Shown here: positions 58,620-64,000 of the stretch, one piece after another | Layout: each line of letters begins with the position of its first letter | Position numbering within the stretch: position 1 is the first letter of the stretch | Source of the DNA: Colletes latitarsis | Taxonomy: Eukaryota; Arthropoda; Insecta; Hymenoptera; Colletidae | Assembly: GCF_051014445.1 (NCBI RefSeq) | Contig: NC_135146.1 | Span: 1-64,000, forward strand | Direction: 5' to 3' | DNA length: 64,000 nucleotides | Notes under the pieces: generated by a model | Database searches by the model: none | What the model was told of the DNA's origin: nothing | What the model saw: the letters and a program-made list of their open reading frames with translations, nothing else | Program-made: the position numbers and the translations under genes

Positions 58620-59721
58620 ATGGCAAGTGAAAAAAAGGACGATTTCATGTTACAAATATTTTATGGAACTGGAAATTCAGGCTAAATTTATTTTTAGAAA
58701 TGAAAGACTGTAACGAGGTTATTCTACATGATGAAAGACCGGCTGAAATAAGAGTCGAAGATTGGAATAAAAAAGGAAATTAAAGCAAAAAGTTACATCG
58801 TAAACAGTATTTCAAACACTCAGTTAGAATTAATAATATCAGAAACGACTGCGAAAAATATGATTGCAAAGCTTGACGAAATTTATCTAGTTAAAAACAG
58901 TGCAGTAAAGCTATTGTGTAAAAGAAGATTGTTAGAATTAAAAATGAAAGAAGGTGAAAATCCAAGTGACTTCTTTAACGAATTTGAAACGCATATAAAT
59001 AGGCTCAAAAATACTGGTGAGACTGTGAATGAAGAGGATAAATTGAATTATCTGTTATTAACGTTAACTTCTCACGTATTGTTGATATTATTGATGCACT
59101 GCCAACGAAGGAGAAAACAGTCGAGTATGTAAAATCTAAATTACTGTTAGAGTATCAAAAGAGAAACGGTAAGAGTTACTACTTTGAGTACAGCAGAAAT
59201 TACACTCGCACTTTTAGTTCAAATTTAACTAAAAATCCTAGAGGTCATAGGTTTCGACACGTACAACGCAATCAGAACAAGTATCTCAATTCAAAGGATA
59301 ATCAGCATAGCAGTGCAACGACTACTGAAGCGGTATGTTAAGTCAGTGTAATAAGTCAGGGCACATCCAACGTTACTGCCCAGAAAACTTTAATAATTAT
59401 TAGAAAAGGCAACCTTTTCAAACATATACAAAATAGACACGATAGAAAAGTGGCTGGAAATTCGAGTCTAGATGACAGTAGAAATTACAATTCATTCAAG
59501 GTTGAAGTAATGAAAAGTAGCAAAATAGAAGAAGTAGAAATATTAAATGGCTACTAGATAGTGGTTGCTCAGATCACATAATAAACACAGATGAGTACTT
59601 TTATGAATCCAAAAATCTACAAAACCCGGTTGATATTAAAGTTGGTGATGGTTTTAAACTAATATCTGGAAAGATTGGTAATGTAATGATTAACATTAAA
59701 TCGTTGCTATGTTCATTTTAA
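58620..59721 (+). pseudogene. Copia gag-protease remnant, copy 4
   Basis: Same lesions as the other three copies; UBN2-type segment at 58860-59055. Confidence 0.85.
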
Positions 59722-61969
59722 AAATTATAAATAATTTATCTAATTGGATCTATTCTACATTGTCAAATGGGAATTTGTAGAAGAATTTGTATGATGCATA
59801 AAAATCATTTTTTTAGGCATAGAACTTCCACGAGTCGGTCAGGTGGACAGTATTAAAACCAGGTATGTAGACAGTACATGCAGCAACAGTAAAAAATGTC
59901 TCCCCGCCGCTGACAGTGTTTACAATATATAGTAAATTACTATTGCACGCAGTACGTTGGTTTAACTTGTTTTTATTATTAAATTTCATTATCATCTAAG
60001 TCTGGTATATTTTGATTTTTTACAGAATCAATCATCATCAAATGAAATTTCTGAAATTTCTTTTAAGAACTGATTAAATAAATCATCCTTTCCTTGCTTG
60101 GAAGGTTTATAAAACACGTAATGGCTTAAGTACCCAATGAAATTATCTTTTTTGCTGAAAATAGAAAATATAATATTTATTATTTTGTATTATATGTTAG
60201 AAAAACATATTAAAAAACGTGTGGAACTGCAAATGCTAACCGACAATATTCAGGCAAAAAGTGTTTACTATGCTTCCACGTAGTTTCTGTTTTATTCGTA
60301 TGAGCGCCTGTTTCTGGATCTTTAAAATGTAAACTATTTACGGTTTACGGTGAGATGTTTATACCCTTAGTTTTTAAAAGCCATTGCATTATATAAAGAT
60401 AATTTGAAAAGCAAAGAACGTGGTTTTCTAAAAACAAACTCAGTTACAGATATTGTTTTAAAATTACCATATATGCTAACATATAATTATGAGCAATGTC
60501 GTGATATATTATATAACTAACATTAAATAAAAATACTGCGCAGCAATTGTGGAAGGGTAGAGTGGATAGAGACTGATGAATCAACACATTTTGTTGTAGA
60601 AATAATGGCACAGAGGCCATTTGAAAATTAATCACAGCGTCAATTTTCAAGATCTCATTACTGATGCTTACATGAATTAAATTGAAGACACCACTTTTTT
60701 CTAACATATAATACTATCAATATTTTATATTTCCAATAAGAGTAACTTCATTGGATACCTGAGCCATTATGTATTTAGTAAATGTATATATAATAGAAAG
60801 ATGGTGATTTATTCAATGAGATATTTGCAGAAATAGCAGAAATTTCATTCAACAAATGTTATTGTTAACAAATTAGCATTTTACTAGCTGGCATTTTGAA
60901 CACAGGTAACGACAGTCACTTGTTTCCACCTGTGAACCTATCAGAATATATTTAAAATACTTAGTTACTTTGTAAAAATACCGAATTTCCGCAGATAATG
61001 AAATGCATATACTAATGAAATAATATACTGAATTAGACGAATCGAATTACGTATAACTCATCCCGATCGTTGAACGGGTCGTTTGCTAGGAATATACCAA
61101 AAAACGTTCTTGACAAGTCTATAAAATACTTCAGTTCACTTTCATTATTAGATGCGTTGACTTTAATTCTATAAATTATAATGATAAGTTCAAGATTTTA
61201 CAGAAAGAGTTTATTTGTAATATTAAAGATTTCCTATATAAGGACAAGAAGAATACTTTTACCAATATCTATCCATCTATCTTAATATTCTTCCCACTTG
61301 GCCCACTTACTTTAACGAGCCTGAGTAAATCATCAGTACTATCTCTATTTTTATTAATAAAATGAATCTGTGATTCCATATCCAAAGATATAGTAAAAGC
61401 TACAAAATTCAGATTATTCAAGTTACTTCTATCACTCATCAAATTTTTTATGAAATTCTATGCTAATTCATGCTCTTTAAAATATTTATAATCTACTGGG
61501 ACTTCATTAACTTTATGTTTTAATAAATCAATAATCAAAGTATCTATAATTAATATTAAAATCAAATAACAGTGTCAAAATAGTATTAATATTATCTTTT
61601 ATTAATACTATCAATCTCTGGTATTTAAATTTTATTAAATATTTCAAATCTGTTATCACCTTGTTCAAATAATTTATTACTAGTTTTGATAATATATTTT
61701 CGGATGGATTTTTTTAGAATGATAGCAATTCAGTTGTGAATTTTTATGAGGAACAAAGGGTTATTATTATACAATTAACATGTATATAATTCATTAACTT
61801 GCCCATTTAGGGGTAACATGTTATGCATAAATAGAGATTTACATACTTGTATAAATACCCACACTAAAATCATGTAAATATCTAAATCATTTTTAAATCT
61901 ATGATTTGGAAAATTTTAGGGACTTGGAACTTAATTCATCCTTTATCTTACAGTTTTATCGCCAACACG

Positions 61970-64000
61970 TGGCCAACACGTATGCGAAGAAGGCGAAATC
62001 ATGAGCCAGATGCGGGCATAACCCAGACCTAACCCAGACCTAACCGGTGTTATCCTCTAAAATACTGTCCGAATCCAGGTTTAATGGACTGTTTCTGTGT
62101 GATACCACATTACTACGTGATTCAAACCCGAAAAAAACCCAGGATCTGGCCAACAAGTATGCGAAGAAGGCAAAATCATGAGCCAGATGCGGGCATAACC
62201 CAGACCTAACCCAGACCTAACCGGTGTTATCCTCTAAAATACTGTCCGAATCCAGGTTTAATGGACTGTTTCTGTGTGATACCACATTACTACGTGATTC
62301 AAACACGAAAAAAACCCAGGATCTAGCCAACAAGTTTGCGAAAAAGGCGAAAGTATAAGCCAGATGCGCGCATATCCCAGACCTAACCCAGACCTAACCG
62401 GTGTTATCCTCTAACATATTGATCGAAACCAGGTTTAATTGACTGCTTCAGTGTGGTACCACATTACTACGTGATTCAAACACGAAAAAAACCCAGGATC
62501 TAGCCAACAAGTTTGCGAAAAAGGCGAAAGTATAAGCCAGATGCGCGCATATCCCAGACCTAACCCAGACCTAACCGGTGTTATCCTCTAACATATTGAT
62601 CGAAACCAGGTTTAATTGACTGCTTCAGTGTGGTACCACATTACTACGTGATTCAAACACGAGAAAAACCCAGGATCTGGCCAACAAGTTTGCGAAAAAG
62701 GCGAAAGTATAAGCCAGATGCGCGCATATCCCAGACCTAACCCAGACCTAACCGGTGTTATCCTCTAAAATACTGACCGAATCCAGGTTTAATTGACTGT
62801 TACTGTGTGGTACCACATTACTACGTGATTCAAACCAGAAGAAACCCAGGATCTGGCCAACAAGTATGCGAAGAAGGCATAATCATGAGCCAGATGCGGG
62901 CATAACCCAGACCTAACCGGTGTTATCCTCTAAAATACTGACCGAATCCAGGTTTAATTGACTGTTACTGTGTGGTACCACATTACTACGTGATTCAAAC
63001 ACGAAAAAAACCCAGGATCTGGCCAACAAGTTTGCGAAAAAGGCGAAAGTATAAGCCAGATGCGGGCATAACCCAGACCTAACCGGTGTTATCCTCTAAA
63101 ATACTGACCGAATCCAGGTTTAATTGACTGTTACTGTGTGGTACCACATTACTACGTGATTCAAACCAGAAGAAACCCAGGATCTGGCCAACAAGTATGC
63201 GAAGAAGGCATAATCATGAGCCAGATGCGGGCATAACCCAGACCTAACCCAGACCTAACCGGTGTTATCCTCTAAAATACTGCCCGAATCCAGGTTTAAT
63301 GGACTGTTTCTGTGTGATACCACATTACTACGTGATTCAAACCCGAAAAAAACCCAGGATCTAGCCAACAAGTTTGCGAAAAAGGCGAAAGTATAAGCCA
63401 GATGCGCGCATATCCCAGACCTAACCGGTGTTATCCTCTAAAATATTGATCGAAACCAGGTTTAATTGACTGCTTCAGTGTGGTACCACATTACTACGTG
63501 ATTCAAACACGAAAAAAACCCAGGATCTGGCCAACAAGTTTGCGAAAAAGGCGAAAGTATAAGCCAGATGCGCGCATATCCCAGACCTAACCCAGACCTA
63601 ACCGGTGTTATCCTCTAAAATACTGACCGAATCCAGGTTTAATTGACTGTTACTGTGTGGTACCACATTACTACGTGATTCAAACCAGAAGAAACCCAGG
63701 ATCTGGCCAACAAGTATGCGAAGAAGGCATAATCATGAGCCAGATGCGGGCATAACCCAGACCTAACCCAGACCTAACCGGTGTTATCCTCTAAAATACT
63801 GACCGAATCCAGGTTTAATTGACTGTTACTGTGTGGTACCACATTACTACGTGATTCAAACCCGAAAAAAACCCAGGATCTGGCCAACAAGTATGCGAAG
63901 AAGGCATAATCATGAGCCAGATGCGGGCATAACCCAGACCTGACCCAGACCTAACCGGTGTTATCCTCTAAAATATTGATCGAAATCAGGTTTAATTGAC
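61970..64000 (+). repeat. 177-bp satellite with telomere-like 11-mers, copy 4 (12 units, cut by window end)
   Basis: The unit order follows copies 1-3 except for two extra units: the GGATCTAGCC/CTAACATATTG unit is present twice in a row (about 62320 and 62497), and an extra CCAGAAG-type unit with a single 11-mer appears at about 62850. The array is in its last typical unit when the window ends. Confidence 0.92.

Larger units (their letters stand above)
58195..61096. mobile_element. Inverted-repeat-bounded segment, copy 4
   Basis: Both ends as in copy 1. Interior beyond the copia remnant (59722-60995) shows no recognisable gene. Confidence 0.55.
57602..64000 (+). repeat. 10-kb tandem macro-unit, copy 4, cut by window end
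   Basis: Follows copy 3 directly and runs to the window end inside its 177-bp array. It carries a private substitution near 61701 (ATTTTCGGATGG for ATTTTGGGATGG) and a longer 177-bp array, with 12 units begun by the window end against 10 in copies 1-3. Confidence 0.95.

Overview
This window is a repeat-dominated stretch of an arthropod, most likely insect, genome. No host gene is recognisable. The pointers are an R1-clade LINE, a copia remnant, an endogenous errantivirus with env, a pogo/Tigger-type transposase remnant, and an 11-bp telomere-like motif (TTAGGTCTGGG on the minus strand) of a kind I recall being reported for Hymenoptera. A hymenopteran subtelomeric or pericentromeric heterochromatin block is my best inference, not a proof.

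Layout. (1) 1-1857 is the 5' end of an R1-clade LINE on the minus strand: a GC-rich ORF1 of at least 492 codons that runs off the window start, plus its 5' UTR. (2) 1858-15700 is a 148-bp satellite array in one orientation; about 60 successive units keep exact 148-bp spacing. At about 15700 the array flips and continues inverted to 16310. (3) From 16311 to the window end, a unit of about 10.03 kb is tandemly repeated: unit 1 16311-26341, unit 2 26342-47562, unit 3 47563-57601, unit 4 57602 to the end. Each unit holds, in order, a (CA)n tract, a 2.9-kb inverted-repeat-bounded segment with a broken copia LTR-gag-protease, an AT-rich stretch, a 177-bp satellite array carrying one or two copies of the 11-bp telomere-like motif, a 683-bp TIR element, a pyrimidine tract, a decayed pogo-like transposase, a composite of two fused TIR elements, and one degenerate 148-bp satellite monomer at the junction to the next unit. 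(4) Unit 2 alone carries an 11,192-bp LTR element (28699-39890) with matching 1259-bp LTRs and a 4-bp target duplication.

The LTR element is the most interesting part. It has intact gag, a pol frame (protease, RT, RNase H, integrase) reached by a -1 shift, an env of errantivirus/baculovirus-F type, and an extra 196-residue ORF downstream of env that reads as one complete extended Tudor domain. Tudor domains bind methylated arginines of PIWI proteins in the pathway that silences such elements, so a counter-silencing or piRNA-machinery role is an attractive hypothesis. Each LTR also contains nine copies of a 33-nt hairpin whose two stems differ between copies but stay paired, while an internal loop (CTC opposite TTCGT) is invariant. 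That is a strong pattern of covariation pointing to a selected RNA motif in the transcribed part of the LTR.

How it fits together: the satellite and 10-kb units look recently homogenised or amplified, the errantivirus inserted into one unit after amplification or was not spread by it, and everything else in the units is decayed mobile DNA.
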